Positions 1 to 11,300 of a DNA stretch of 64,000 nt are shown in pieces. The stretch is from positions 806,001 through 870,000 of the forward strand of contig JASANH010000209.1 in the NCBI GenBank assembly GCA_030248295.1, written 5' to 3'. Source of the DNA: Mesodorylaimus sp. YZB2_4 (Eukaryota; Nematoda; Enoplea; Dorylaimida; Dorylaimidae). The translations under genes and the position numbers were made by a program. Position 1 is the first letter of the stretch, and each line of letters opens with the position of its first letter. The notes under the pieces are model-generated. The model was given only the letters and a program-made list of their open reading frames with translations, was not told the origin of the DNA and ran no database searches.

Positions 1-675
1 TCTTGGTGGTCCTGGTTCGCATGGGGGTATGACTGGCAGTGTCACCAGCGAGCAAATCCGGTTAGAGTTGCTTGGGTCGTGTTTTATGACTTCACGCAGT
101 GCATAAACCCTGTTGTCGTTGTGTATGCCCATCAGTTGCGCCCTCAATGAAGGCGTACTGCGCATATCACCAAAATAGTGGCCAGCTTGGCCTACTGTCA
201 AGGTCTATTGCTTGCCTCAACTTGCCGCCTTATGCTGTAGTACACACAATATCTGCCTGCCTTGGTCGGCCGCTCAATACGCTCGGCGAGGCTGAAACCT
301 TTCACAGGCTCTACTGGCAACCTGCACTGTGGCAGCAGCTAGGCGCGTCACCCGTCAGGGTGATGTTTCAGGTACTTGCAGGTCAGAAGACTTGGTTGGC
401 TGCCCTGGGATCACACCCTCCAGTAATAGGGACCCAGCCATATTACAACTCGTTGGGGTCATGTTTCTGGCTCCTGCGACTAGGAAGCCCCCTGGAGTGT
501 TCTTCAGACCATCCGTCCCCCCGCGGTACCTTATCCAACGGATATTCAGCTTCGTCCAGCAACAATCAGACTCATAAGGGTGGGTATCACAACGGGTAGC
601 GCACACACCATGGACACCATTCCAGAACCAGCCATGTTTACATTCATCTAAGCATATCCTCACTCTGAACAAGGG
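1..675. repeat. Intergenic: dispersed repeat, no gene
   Basis: No coding region is supported here. The stretch from about 240 to 560 resembles the stretch from about 63,220 to 63,410 at the other end of the window: both have a segment with 'atacgctc' then 'ggcgaggc(t/a)gaaacc', and a later segment 'gaccatcc' then 'ccccgcg' then 'ta(c)ctt'. Within it, 348-375 (CGTCACCCGTCAGGGTGATG) is a short hairpin that recurs at about 2480. The phrase 'ttggttggctgccctggg' also follows both hairpins. This looks like an interspersed repeat downstream of the eIF2B gene. Confidence 0.5.
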
Positions 676-3501
676 TCACGAAATGCCTCCCCCCAATTGC
701 TTAACACGCAGCACGGCTGGCACGGCACTGCACGGCAACGTCCTCAGCTCGGTCACAACTCCAGTCACGAACTCTGCGGGCATGACCTCCGTGTCCGGCC
801 AGTCCGTCTCCAACGTCACTGTGAACACCTTCTCGCAGAACTTGTACGTGTGGCACAAGACCAGCACGGGCACATTGCGGGCATTGGCCGTCATGGCCAC
901 CTGAGTGCTGCCCAACGGAGCCACCACGTTCCCATTGGCCAACAAACCCTCGGCACCCAACAGGACCACGCTGACACGACCCAGCACCGCCGCGATGCCC
1001 GTCAGCAGCACGTACTGGCACTTGACGCCCATGGCCGACAGTCGACGAACCGATATGTAACCTGAAACCACAACAAGTCCTTACTAGCCTATACATCACT
1101 CGGGCACTGGGTCCTGGGTACACTGGACCAACCTGCAGGAACCCAGTCTCGTGCCGGATTCACCTTTCTAACAAGCAGTGCCACCCACATTGGCATCAGC
1201 ATTTTCCCTTCCCTTCCTCACCACAGTCCGATTACCCACGATCAGCCGAGATGCACCATGCCCGCAACGCTGGCCCGGCGTAGTGCGTCTTAGGCTGAGT
1301 AATCAGACCACCCCCCCCCCCACGTACTGACTACATTTCGTGCGCATAACCAAAAGGACCAGTGCCAGGTTCCCTCACTCACCCTCCTTCTTGGGCATCG
1401 AGTCCACGACAACGACCTCGAAGGGCACTCCTCGTCGATGCGCTTCCACCAGCGTCTTCTCAACTGTCGATGAGCTAAAACGGACAATTTCCGACCACCA
1501 GCTCCCTCCAGCTTGGACCCATACTCACAACGTGTATATCATAACCACGATCGGATCCGCCCCGCCGCGTGCCATCGTTTTCAACTTGCTCGCCACAGCC
1601 TCGGCGATGGCCTGCGTCGATAATTTGATATTACGATCAGCAAAATCATCCAACCAATCGATAACCGATTCACGCGCCTAAACCATCAACTTTTTTTACC
1701 TAACCTGGTCGTTGCAGGCGAAAGTCGATTTTGGCCCTTTCCACGCGGGCTAGAGGGCAAACCTGGATGCATGCCGGGCAGAAGTGCGTGTTAGTCGCTA
1801 GGGTAACCATACCCAACCCGCCTGAGGACCCGATTCGAGAGCCTCCCGCCCTGGGATGAAAAGTGAGTCACCCACCGTCGGGCTGAGAACTTGGTCAAGT
1901 AAAGTGTGACACACACCTTTCACCGCCACATCCCCTTTGCCTGGGTCGTGGCATAGCGAGTCAAGGCGTTGCCTCTCACGCTCGGAGCGCACTTAGAGGG
2001 GAGGGTTCGACTCCCGCCTGGGTCAAAAATGATTGTCAATGTGTTACTTAGCCCTCGAGTATGCTGTACGGTGCTTGCCTACGTAAAAAGTATGACATGA
2101 CCCCAGGCGGCCTGAAACATCAACTTGCCTATCTCAACACTCCAACAAAAACACTCACGTCTTTTTCCAACGTCTCATTCGTAATCGTGCTCAAGTGCAA
2201 TTTTAACTGTTTTACCAAACTGGCCGTGGCCGGTGGCAAAGAGCGATTCCCAGCAATTCGGCTAAAAATTTCACTGCTTTCAAACACGACAAAGATGGGG
2301 TGCTTAGCACTGTACCTGATACACGGCTTGATAGCATTCTCGAATTCGCGACTGTACGCCTTGTCGCCGGGCGGGTGGTAATCGATGGCTAGCTAAAATG
2401 AAACAGACTACTGCTGCGACTAGTGGCCGTGGCAAGACTCGACTCGCAATCGATATTATACAGCAGCCTGCATTTGGTACGTCACCCGTCAGGGTGATGT
2501 TTTAACCATGGACCAACAATGAGTAGAAAAACTTTGTTGGCTGCCCTGGGTTTGTGGTAATGCAAAAGCTCCACAGGTCGCTCACCCCAGACGTATCACA
2601 CTATCAGTAGAAAGACCGAAAGGTGCAGTTTTGATATTCCACTAGCAACACACCGAGTGTCGGAAGAAGTGCCCATTTGTGATACTGTTAGACGCAACCT
2701 CTCCGTTCGACCTCGCACTTCTACTTGCCAGTAATCGCAAGCTCAGGCAGTTTAGAATCCACACATGACACACCATAGCGGGGGGGGGGGGTGAGGGGGG
2801 TGATTGCATTACTTGGCATGCCAGGCACAAGACAAGCCTGGGAATCCTCCCATTCACGCCTTGATCCAGACGGCCGAATGCCAAACGAGTCCCCGCACTC
2901 GGTCTTCCCAGTGCCTACGTTTCAGGACGCTCTACTGAAGCTGGCGACCACGGCAGGGTCATGACCACAATGATGTGAAGCTCATCTCTCTTCGCTAGAC
3001 CGCCGATGGGGCACCCAATCCTGCCCCGGACGCAACACTACTCACCTGCCTAAACGCTTCGATAACGGCCAAACATTGGGCGTCCGATCCGCTAATACCA
3101 CCGGCACCTAATCGCAATGCCAACCTCGCGAATGCCGGATGCACTTCTTGGCCCGCCTTGCCAACATGCAAGACAGTGACTTCGTCTTTCGATCCCCTTC
3201 TGCCACTCGACACAAGCGCACCGCCCCCATCACCGCCACCACTGGTCACCTCAACTGGCTGCACATTGAACGAACTCGATTTCTCCCGCGACCTCGACCG
3301 AATCGCCTCCGACGTGGACGGTGTCTTTTTCCGAGCGTTCTTCGGTTGTTGCTGCTGAGCAGACTGACCCGACGAACCCGACTCGTTGGCACGACCACTC
3401 ACCTGTTGCTGCGTCTTCCCGCTGGCCTTGGCTGCGCGTTGAGCTTCCTTAAATGGAGACGACCGTGTACTATCACCACTTGGAAACCATATTTCACCCA
3501 C
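676..3501 (-). CDS. EIF2B4: Translation initiation factor eIF2B subunit delta
   Basis: This is a regulatory subunit of the cytosolic eIF2B complex, the guanine nucleotide exchange factor for eIF2. Exons on the minus strand: 3501-3046, 2392-2159, 1677-1529, 1474-1383, 1061-676; joined they are open for 438 residues. Diagnostic stretches are VHPAFARLALRLGAGGISG, the EVVVVDSMP strand, LLGAEGLLANGNVVAPLGS, NVPVLVLCHTYKFCEKV and the C-terminal PCSAVPAVLRVK. The N-terminal half of exon 1 is a Lys/Ser/Gln-rich tail, as usual in the delta subunit. No in-frame ATG exists in the first exon, so a short 5' exon carrying the start is missing from the model. The segment between KFCEKV and the C-terminal helix is shorter than I expect for the family. 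In exon 2 a family-like stretch lies in a shifted frame although both exon ends are in phase (see findings). Introns 1 and 2 contain repeat material. Confidence 0.9.
1930..2105 (+). repeat. tRNA-derived SINE, copy 1
   Basis: A tRNA-like head has an A-box-like GTGGCATAGCGAGTCAAGG and a B-box GGTTCGACTCC at about 2008. It is followed by a unique body (GATTGTCAAT, then TTACTTAGCCCTCGAG, then GTGCTTG). The same head plus body occurs on the minus strand at about 35,700-35,860 and 56,945-57,105, so this is a mobile family, not an isolated tRNA. It lies in intron 2 to 3 of the eIF2B delta gene. Confidence 0.75.
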
Positions 3502-3544
3502 AACAGACTAGAGCAACCGTGTTTGGGGAAGGAGAGAATACGAC

Positions 3545-3670
3545 CGACCGAAGTCGGTGAGACTGGAGCAGACTCGCACTGCGGCTGAAACATCAACCCG
3601 ACGGGTTTATGTCTCCCAGCCAGGGGAGAGTATCGATTAGTCTCTCCTACTCGCCAAAGCCTGCCGGCAG
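3545..3670 (+). repeat. Hairpin element, copy 1
   Basis: The core GGCTGAAACATCAACCCGAC continues into GGGTTTATGTCTCCCAGCC, an imperfect palindrome. It is followed by GGGGAGAGTATCGATTAGTC and TACTCGCC. The same order of blocks recurs at about 17,340 and, on the other strand, at about 31,440-31,560. Less complete copies are at 19,730, 40,890 and 41,390. No coding capacity is seen, so a small non-autonomous element is the likeliest reading. Confidence 0.65.
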
Positions 3671-4937
3671 AGGGTTACACTAGACTATCCCATCATCATT
3701 CACACACCTGGCCCTCGAACAGCGATCCCTTAGTGAATGGGGCAATGAGCAGCCCACTGACTACGTGCCATGCTTGCTCGCTCCCATTCTGGGTTGGCCC
3801 TCCCCTCCGCCACCTGCAGCTTACACAGGTCCGACAGGGTCAAAGCTGGTGAGGCCTTCAGCACCCGACTGGTCAGTGCCAGTATATGGCATCTCCTGTG
3901 CAACAAACTTCGTTTCATAAAGATACGTTCGAACCTCGGGCCGCCTGAGACCCAGACAATGGGACAGGTTTGACCAGCAGCTAACACCTACACCCGAACC
4001 CAACCCTATCAAGAGACCCTCGCCATCAGGACAATTTCAAAACCGTACGGGCAGAGTAGGATTCGAACCCCGAACCTCTGGGATAACTAGTCCAGAGCGG
4101 GCCATCAAGACTCCTCGACACTACAAGTCCGACTGCACCCACACAGCCAGTCAAGTTCAAGTTACAAAATCTAACTGTCTGATGGCACCCCCCGACTAGA
4201 AGACAAATAAGGTTTCCCCACGCAGGTTCAAATCCTACTAAGCCCATATTGTTCTCCTTTAAAATAGAATTCGCTCACAAGAAACACGCATTATCCATTT
4301 TGAACTGGGCCTCACAGCTGCGGGTTCGACTCCGACTCAAGGCAGACCTTTTTGTTTGCCCATAAATCCCCCCTCCACAAGCCTTACCTGCATAGCTCGA
4401 CGTTCAGCCCTCAACTGACTCTTGCTTTTAGCAGGCTCGCTCATTCTCGATTTTCTCCTGAAACACACCCACTTAAGCACTCCCCATTCCAAACCACTCA
4501 AAATACACAGCCGTTCTCACAGCCTCCATTCCATGCCCTCATCCGCAATCAACTTTTAATCCACTTTCATCCAAATACATCCACAAATTTCCAAGAAGTT
4601 CAACAAAACACGCACAAATGGCCTATTTTAATGCAAAATCTCATAATGGCCATTTTCAATCATCAATAAACAAAGACCAGTCAAATCACCAAAAAAGGAA
4701 GAATCCCCTTTTCATGCCACTGTACCATCTCGACCAAACAACTGCCACCAAAAACTGGAAAAAAACCAGACCAAAAAATACCAAAAACGACCAAATATAC
4801 AAAAAACCGCAAAATCCTCAACTCCACTACAAAACCCACAAAATTCTTCAAACCAACTGCAATCTGAAAACCTGAAAAATCACACATCTACCAAAGCTTT
4901 TGAGCAAGCAAAAATTGCCCGATTGACTTCAACTTCA

Positions 4938-5309
4938 AGAAAAAATGTCATGTCAAAAAAAAGCGAGAACCAAAAGAAAATATCGAAAAGACTTGATTAT
5001 TTAATTTTTTTAAAGACTTTTATAGGATTTTCAAGGACTTTAAAAACTGGACTCTACGAAAAACCTCTTCTATACACAAAAAAATGCACAGATAACGCAG
5101 GCTATGCTTCCCAAGCAAAAAACTACAAAAAATGTCATGTTCAAAAAAAAGAAGCGAGAACCAGAAAAAAATATCGAAAAGACTTGATTATTAAATTTTT
5201 TTAAGACTTTTAAAGGATTTTTAAAGTCTGGATTCTACGAAAAACCTCATCTATATTCAAAAAAGTGCACAGATAACGCAAGCTATGCTCCCGAAGGAAA
5301 AAGTACAAA
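4938..5309. repeat. Two tandem copies of a ~185-bp A-rich unit
   Basis: Unit 1 (about 4938-5125) and unit 2 (about 5126-5309) share ATGTCATGT, AAGCGAGAACCA, ATATCGAAAAGACTTGATTA, CTACGAAAAACCTC and GCACAGATAACGCA in the same order, with scattered indels. They lie immediately 3' of the UCKL1 stop codon and may form part of its 3' UTR. Confidence 0.8.
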
Positions 5310-5327
5310 AAAAGGACACATTCCGTT

Positions 5328-8300
5328 CTATTCCCGATTATTCTTCGATTCCGAACTACTCACCCCGCTTTCGCAATTGGCATCCTCGTCATCACTCGAA
5401 TCATAAACACTATCTCCCCTATCCGCCCTCTCACCTCGTCTTTTCGCCTCCCTCTTCGTTTGTTCTTCTTCCGTTCCAAAATATCGATCACCAAAATTGC
5501 CGATTCCTGGTAAAATATAATAATTCTTCGACAATTGATTATCCACCGCCGTCGTGATCAATTTCACATTCGGAAACGCGTAGGCCACGCTATGCACTCC
5601 TGTTTCGGCCATTAATAATGAAATTAAGGAAATATTTTCTTGCGGCACATCGTGATCCAATAATATACGCACGGCCATCATGGCCGCCGCCCCAGTCGCC
5701 ACAGTCGCATCCAATAAGAACACTCGATAATTGTGCACATCTCGCGGCAATCGAAGATAATATAATTCCGGTTCTTGCGTTAATGGATTAGTTTGTATTA
5801 AAATCTTACTAATTATGCAATCTTTCACCACCTCTCTCAACGCCGATTCCATCGTTTCGCCCGCTCGAAGTATACTTATCCCGCATATGCCATCCTTCCT
5901 CCTCTTGCCCGTATATTCCAATCCTTCGGGCGTCGTCACTTGGTAATCTTCGAAAGGCAAAAACGATAAGGCGTATTCTAATAATAAACGCATTAATCGA
6001 TTCGAATAAAATATAAATTCATCACGCGACGTCTCCTTATTGCGAATAAATGTATGCAGACCCTGAAAAAAAAAAATCAATTTATCTGAACGAGTGCTGA
6101 CGTCACGTCCCTATTTGAATTCCCGCCAATTTTCCTACTGATGTGGCCCGGATCGACAAGGGCAAAGAACAGGATAACCAATTTGTTTTATTCAAAACAG
6201 CGTTGCCACAATCCTAGAATCCGCTAGATCTTGCGGATTGACTTTTTGGGTGGTTTTCCATCAGATTTTTAGAGGGTTTCCATTTTCGCATTTGGCAACG
6301 CTAATTCAAACAGCTTTCGCGTTGTCTCCAATTCGATCGCTCGTTAATATTGCCCACATCATTTTTCAGTAGGAAAACTGGCTAGAACTAGCGCGAATTC
6401 AAAAAGCATTCATTCATGTTCCAAAACCATAAATGTGGCCCTACTTTCAACACTCGCCATGACACTCTCATTTTCTAGACTGATGGGCTTTTCGAAATTT
6501 GCCATCCTATGACCTAAGTACGACTGAAACCATATTTTACGCTGGGCAGTGCAGAATGGGTTTTCCGGTCCCAATCTCCATATTTTCCAAGCTCGTTTTC
6601 ACCACGACATCGATCTACCACATTCTTGCTCGACTGCGTAAAATATGGTTTCAGGATGGCCCTTCAGAATAATGTCTGCTCGACCAGTCCTACACTACAT
6701 TTTCATTGAACAACTCATCCCACCATTTCATTTTCTCTTAAAAACTCTTCTAATCTAGCTTCGAAACATCTGCGTTCCTGGCCCTGAAGGAACTATCAGA
6801 TCCTTTTCCACGCGTCTGCGAGATTATATCCCGCCCTAATCAAACTCAAAACATCAGGAACCTGCTGGAAAAAAGAACATTCCTTCTTTATCTCACTTCC
6901 AACCAACACGGCATGAATCTTTTGCTAACTACAGTACACAAAATTTTACCTCCATGAAACCAATAAACTACAACCGAAACCATATTTTACCCACTTCACG
7001 CAAGAATGTGGCACTTCCAAAGTGTGATACTTTCTTTACTAAACTTAACTAAACTTACTTTAAAGATAAAAGAAAGATGCACATAAAAACCTAACCTGAA
7101 ACCATATTTTCCGCATTTATCCTCCGCTGAGTAAAATATGGTTTCAGAATGTGACACTTTGTGTGCTTCAAGTAAATTCTTTTTTTCGAGCCACGAAATA
7201 AAAGGGATTAGCGGGAAAAAATTTAAGAATTAATGGGATCGAAAAACCAGGAGCCTGATTCTTATTCTGGCTTATTCCCACCTGAGCAAAATATAGTTTC
7301 AGATTTCTTATTAAAAAACCTTTAAATTTCGACTTTCTTCACATTCTACTCTATTTTCATTTTAAAAAAAATCATAAAAGACAACGTTTCCACAATTTTT
7401 CCAATTTTGAAAAATAATAGAAGGGTGAAATTTATGTCCTTAAGAAATTATGTGCCAAAAAAAAGTTAGCCTTCGACAATATTTCGAAAAATTGTGGAAA
7501 GATGCCTTTCATGATTTTTTTAAGAAAAATTGTTAAAGTGTGATATATGATCAAAATTGACAATTTTTCTTGTTAAAAAATTGAAAATTTCGATTTCTTC
7601 ACACATTTTTTTCATACCAAAAACATTTTCTTTTTTTTCTGAATTACCGCTCTTTTTTCTCATTCTGCACTTCTAATTCGTCGATATGCCCGCGATTTTA
7701 AACCTGACTCATTTTTCTAATCTTCCAAAAAACCCTTCCTTCAAACACCTTTAAAACCAAAAACCCAAAAGAAAGAAAAAGCCCCCAACTCACTCGAACT
7801 TGCGGCGTTTGTGGTAAAACGTGCAACGACGGCGGCGAACCCAACGATTTCAAATTCGAATCTCTCGTCCAAATAATTTGTCCACCCGATGCCAATTTGG
7901 CTCGATTATTACATTCTCGTTCGGCCAATCTCGATTTGACGTGTCTAACAATCAAATCGATGGCCACTCCGTTATCGCCTCCTCTCGGAATTATAATATC
8001 CGCGTGGCGCATGGTCGGCGCGATGAAACTATCGAACGCCGGTTTGACGAATCGATTATATTGATCCAATACACCTTCCACGTCTCGACCACGACTCGAC
8101 ACATCCCTCGAGAGACGACGTGCCAAACGAGTATCCGAATCCGTGTCCACGAACACTTTCAAATCCATCATATCCAATATATCGCGCATATGAAAAGCCA
8201 TTATTCCTTCGAATATTAAAACCGATGCCCCGTACATTGTTTTACAACGTTTCTCGCGACGATGAGTCGAAAAATTATATATTGGCACCTGAAAAACAAA

Positions 8301-11300
8301 AGGACATGAATTTTCATTTTAAGCTTGTACTAAAGAGATTATGCCTCATTTTTCTCTTAGCATTAGAAATCCGGAATTGCGAGTTGCGACGTCGCCTATA
8401 AGGCACGGGCTTCGCGGGCTCTAGCAGACATTTGGCGGTGCGAAATGGATGGCGATTGACCTGTCCAATTCGGCGTGTGCGCGCCTAGAATTACGTCATG
8501 CGAGGCCCGTGACGAAATTTAAGTGAAAAACTGTTCAAAAAATGAAATTACATTTAAGTTTACTCATTGGCTTAAATTTTATCCTTTTTGTCCATTGAAT
8601 GAATCTAATGAATATTACGAGAAATTATTCGGTATTTTATTTCATTTCAATTCATTTTGCCTCGCATGACGTCATTCTAGGCGCGCACATGCCGACTTGG
8701 ACAGGTCAATCGCCATCCATTTCGCACCGCCAAATGTCTGCTGGCGCCCGCGAAGCGAAGACTAGGCCGAATTTCGAGAAAAGCGTGTGCCAAATATGCC
8801 AGCATCGACTGATCGACCAATCCGGCCGAACCGAAGGGTGCATCGGTTCCAGATCTGATCCGACAGCTGAATCGGAACAACTCGATACTCGATATGGATA
8901 CAGGCCCGGGGTCGGATCGGTCAATGCTGGCCTGTGTGACCACACTCGCAAGCCGATCGGCCATTTTGTGATAAGGATCTGCTTATTCTCAGCAAAATTG
9001 GCCAGTTTTTTGACTAGATCCCCCAGGAATCGAGCTGACGTCAGTCCAAGACCCTGGTCACGAAGCCAGCCAAGTCCAAGACGCTGCCAGAAAATGGAAC
9101 TCGGACCGACCTGCAGTGCCAAACTGCCAAACGACGTGTATTGTCAGGGTTCATGCATTGAATGGAAAATAATTTCCGACTTTTCCAGGTTTTAAAGGAA
9201 AGAATTTGACTTTCCACTGTCCCACAGTTCAATCACTGGCCTCCAGCATGACTAACAGCCACATTTAAAAAGCAGGAGATTTGAAATTTAGAACCTCTCA
9301 GTTTTCCCTGATTTTTGCTCTGAAATCCCTACTTTTCTTGACTTGTTCACGTTTTATAGTCTTACATGAACCCTGACTATAAAATTCGATTTCGAAATAT
9401 TGAAAAACGAATACGATATTCAGATTCAGCACCCACATTTTAGCCAAAATAGTGTATCCCGATCTCAATTATTAAAGAAGTCGAAAGTAGTATTTCCCAT
9501 GGGTCCCCCTTTCCAAATGGTTACCTCACTGAAATGTGGGATGCTGAATCTGAATACCACACCTTTTTTCAATTTTTCCACATCGATTCCACAGTGCTTC
9601 GCTTTTACCCCTGTGAACCTGCCAAACAAAAACAGGCACACCCTGAACCAGGCGAGACCTCCCCTGTCCACTGGATATTCCTGCCCCCAAACCTCTTGCA
9701 TGCACTACGATCATAGACTCAGACGAAGAAGGGTTCAAGTAGAGAAAACCTAAAACAGTCAGGGAGTCCGAAAAGTGTCTGGAAAATCTGCGAAAATGTG
9801 AATTTTTGAGCCAAAATCAAGGTAAACTGCGAAAGGCTGCACTTCGAGGTTTGAAACCTAAAATTGTCTTTCAACTGACCTTCAAACTGAAAACTATCGA
9901 CGGACAATTTTAGCAAGATTCATCCCAAAAAGCTAGAAAAAAATTTTCCCCGATTTTTCCAAGTTTTCCACACATAATTTAAATTTTTCTCGATTTTTTC
10001 CCCGCTGATTCAGAATTACTAAACTAATTTCAATTGATCAGCAGGTCTTCAGAAAAAGCCGAGTGATTCGGAATTCGGACCCTCAAAATTCAACCCCTAA
10101 GTTTTTCCTGATTTAGGCTAAAAACTTATTACTTTCCCGGATTGTCCAGACATTTCTCAGTTTTCCAGCCTTGTATGAAACCTGTTCAGTTTTCTTCTGG
10201 AAAACCTAAAAAACTCTTTTTCCTCGGCTTATAATTTATATGCGCTCTCTTCAGCTAAAAAAATTTATACCGCTTTGGATACACAAAACTGTTCTCTGCT
10301 TTTTGGACCCCCGCCCGCCCGCCTAATCGACCAGGGCCAGGTTTTAACTGGCGAAAACATTTCCAACTCACTTGTACGCATTTGCCTTCTTTCAATCGAT
10401 GTAAGGTCGTACGTAATAAGTCGAAATCGAATGCGTCGGGATGATCGAAATCGTACATATTCTTCACGGCCGATTCGTGTTGTTCTTCGGTCAATACTTT
10501 ATAAAAACTATCCATCGACAATAAAGTCACCCATTGCACATCCAAATCGCCGATAATCCTTTCGGCCACCGTAGTTTTACCCGACGCACTGCCGCCGCAT
10601 ATGCCGATTATGAATGGTTCGTGCAACGGGGCGCCGTGACAATCGAACCACGACGGACGACCGGCCGTGTAGACAACCTGAAACACAAACAAACGCGGTC
10701 ATATTTCTTACAAAATGACTGGGTTATAAGCCACGGTGCAACTGCAAAGCACGTTTGACCCAGAATCATTGAGGTCCGGGTTCGAATCCAAGCCAGGGTA
10801 AACTTTTTTGGGTGGGGCATGAGCGATGGTGCAATTGAAAGCACATCAGAACAGAAACCCGAGTTCGAATCCTAGTCAGCGTAAGACTTTTAAATATACT
10901 TTTTAAAATGTATGGGTCATACACGATGGGGCAACTGGCTGTAGTACATATGATCTGGAATCATAGACACCCTGGTTCGAATCCTACTCAGGGTAAAACT
11001 TTTTAATCTTTCAAAACATTCAAAAAAACCTTCTCTGTAACCTAAAGCTGGATGGAATGCCCCGTTTTGAACGGGCATTTCATTCATCCACCCATGATTG
11101 ATTGCTGGCTGTCATCAAAGACCAGCTGACACAGCACACACACCAAAAAGGGCATCCCGCCCACTCGCAGTCCTCAAATTTTGACATTCCGTTTAATCAT
11201 TTTATCCAAAATATTTAAACTGGTCCCACATTCTGCTAATCAACTCTGCTAACACTGGAATCGAATCGTCATTAGACACGTTGACTTTAAAATTATTACA

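Larger units (their letters stand above)
3502..5327. other. Intergenic: repeats and tRNA-like fragments
   Basis: No gene is supported, apart from a possible missing 5' exon of the eIF2B delta gene. The stretch holds a hairpin element at about 3545-3670. A degenerate minus-strand tRNA-like stretch at about 4050-4140 has its B-box as GGATTCGAACC on the plus strand. Plus-strand B-box fragments occur at about 4205 and 4325. An A/C-rich low-complexity tract lies at about 4350-4920, and a tandem duplication at 4938-5309. Confidence 0.5.

Noticed and set aside
10720..11010. Three functional tRNA genes
   Set aside because: A- and B-box-like segments and T-runs are present, but the acceptor and anticodon stems do not pair convincingly by eye. 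I kept them as tRNA-like repeats.
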